Below, in pieces: positions 63,456 through 64,000 of a stretch of DNA of 64,000 nt; the stretch's first letter is position 1, and every line of letters starts with the position of its first letter. This stretch comes from Hohaiivirga grylli (lineage in GTDB: Bacteria > Pseudomonadota > Alphaproteobacteria > Rhizobiales > Beijerinckiaceae): contig NZ_JBBYXI010000001.1 of assembly GCF_039655745.1 (NCBI RefSeq), positions 434,001 to 498,000 on the forward strand, written 5' to 3'. Below the pieces are notes generated by a model. It worked only from the letters and a program-made list of their open reading frames with translations. It ran no database searches and had not been told where the DNA came from. The translations under genes were made by a program, and so were the position numbers.

Positions 63456-64000
63456 TTACCACTTGACAGTTACCCCAAGTCGCCCGTTCCAGCCTTCGCG
63501 GCCCTTGTTGTCCAGGGCCCGGTTGTACGATCCTGTCGCGAACAGGTTAACGGCTTCTGTCATCTGCATGCTGGCTCCAGCCCCGACCTCTGCCCATGTT
63601 CCCTTCAGGTAACTGTGGAAGGGAGTGAAGTCGCTGCCGTCGAGGGAGCCGTAGGAGGTTCTGGTTTTGCCAAGGAACTCATGCCAGATATTGGCCCGCA
63701 GCCATGTGGTAAGGAGGCGTGGGGTTGCTTCGTCGCCCATGTTCCATGTCTTGGTGACACGAATACCTAAGCGGCCGCGCAGGCTGTCATTGTTAGAGAA
63801 GCGGACAAGGCCATAGGCATCGCGGGCGTTGTTGAAGCTGATGTTCTGGTAAACGATCTGTGCCTGTGGCTCGATGGCCCAGCCATTGTTCAATCTGAAG
63901 GAATAGCCTGCTTCCAGTGAAGCCAGAATACTGAAGCCGTTTGGCTTGATACGCTGGTTGTCCGTGGATCTGGCATCAGCGGAATACCATGTGCCCTGAA
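63456..64000 (-). CDS. Third autotransporter, C-terminal barrel only (runs off the right edge)
   Basis: The frame is open to the window edge and encodes the end of a beta-barrel: QGTWYSADARSTDNQRIKPN to a terminal LGVTVKW. It aligns along its length with the barrels at 47 and 60 kb (QGTWYTTDAT, NIWHEFLGK versus NIWHEFMGK, SLDNKGREAW versus ALDNKGREGW) but is clearly diverged, so it is an older paralogue. The passenger lies outside the window. It is in tandem with the second autotransporter. Confidence 0.9.
   Translation of the reverse strand, partial: QGTWYSADARSTDNQRIKPNGFSILASLEAGYSFRLNNGWAIEPQAQIVYQNISFNNARDAYGLVRFSNNDSLRGRLGIRVTKTWNMGDEATPRLLTTWLRANIWHEFLGKTRTSYGSLDGSDFTPFHSYLKGTWAEVGAGASMQMTEAVNLFATGSYNRALDNKGREGWNGRLGVTVKW

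Overview
The window looks like the chromosome of an alphaproteobacterium of the order Hyphomicrobiales (Rhizobiales), probably close to Bartonellaceae or Brucellaceae. The evidence is gene content and order, since no 16S rRNA gene is present: sppA-ihfB-lapA-trpF-trpB-trpA-accD-folC and addB-addA-trxA read in one direction, with lptC-lptA and a small ribonuclease D gene nearby. By eye (not computed) the GC content is moderate and several intergenic stretches are very AT-rich. Large autotransporters suggest a host-associated lifestyle.

Layout. 0-18 kb is a housekeeping backbone, almost all on the minus strand: trxA, AddAB recombination nuclease, folC, accD, the trpFBA genes, lapA, ihfB, sppA and rpsA, interrupted by one plus-strand SleB-type cell wall hydrolase. 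18-23.4 kb is an envelope-sensing or redox locus: a PepSY protein, OmpR-type regulator and sensor kinase run one way, and a second PepSY protein plus a PepSY/flavodoxin/FNR fusion reductase run the other way from a shared control region with 11-bp-spaced direct repeats. 23.5-31.8 kb holds lptB and lptC-lptA-rnd, but the lpt genes are split by a 5-kb catabolic insert: AbgR-like LysR regulator, DUF3100-type membrane protein, small membrane protein, M20 amidohydrolase and iron-sulfur L-serine dehydratase. 31.9-46.8 kb is accessory metabolism: a double-PAS hybrid kinase, a helix-hairpin-helix protein, a formate/nitrite channel, LacI and GntR regulators, DMT and MFS transporters, and an ABC importer with a fused permease and two different ATPases.

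46.8-64 kb is the most unusual part. Two large autotransporter genes face each other (47.1-50.0 kb on plus, 59.9-63.1 kb on minus). Their last 1659 bp are near-identical and of exactly equal length, forming a long inverted repeat around a 9.9-kb segment. That segment carries ada, two transporters or nucleoside proteins, an arsR-arsD-arsA-acr3 operon, tRNA-Leu(CAG), an MTA/SAH nucleosidase and an FGGY pentulose kinase. The first autotransporter is frameshifted at a T5 run. The barrel of a third autotransporter runs off the right edge.

Best candidates for something undescribed are the potentially invertible arsenic segment bounded by autotransporter repeats, the DUF3100/M20/serine dehydratase pathway inserted between lptA and lptB, and the two-ATPase ABC importer. 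No IS element, integrase, prophage gene or CRISPR array was recognised.
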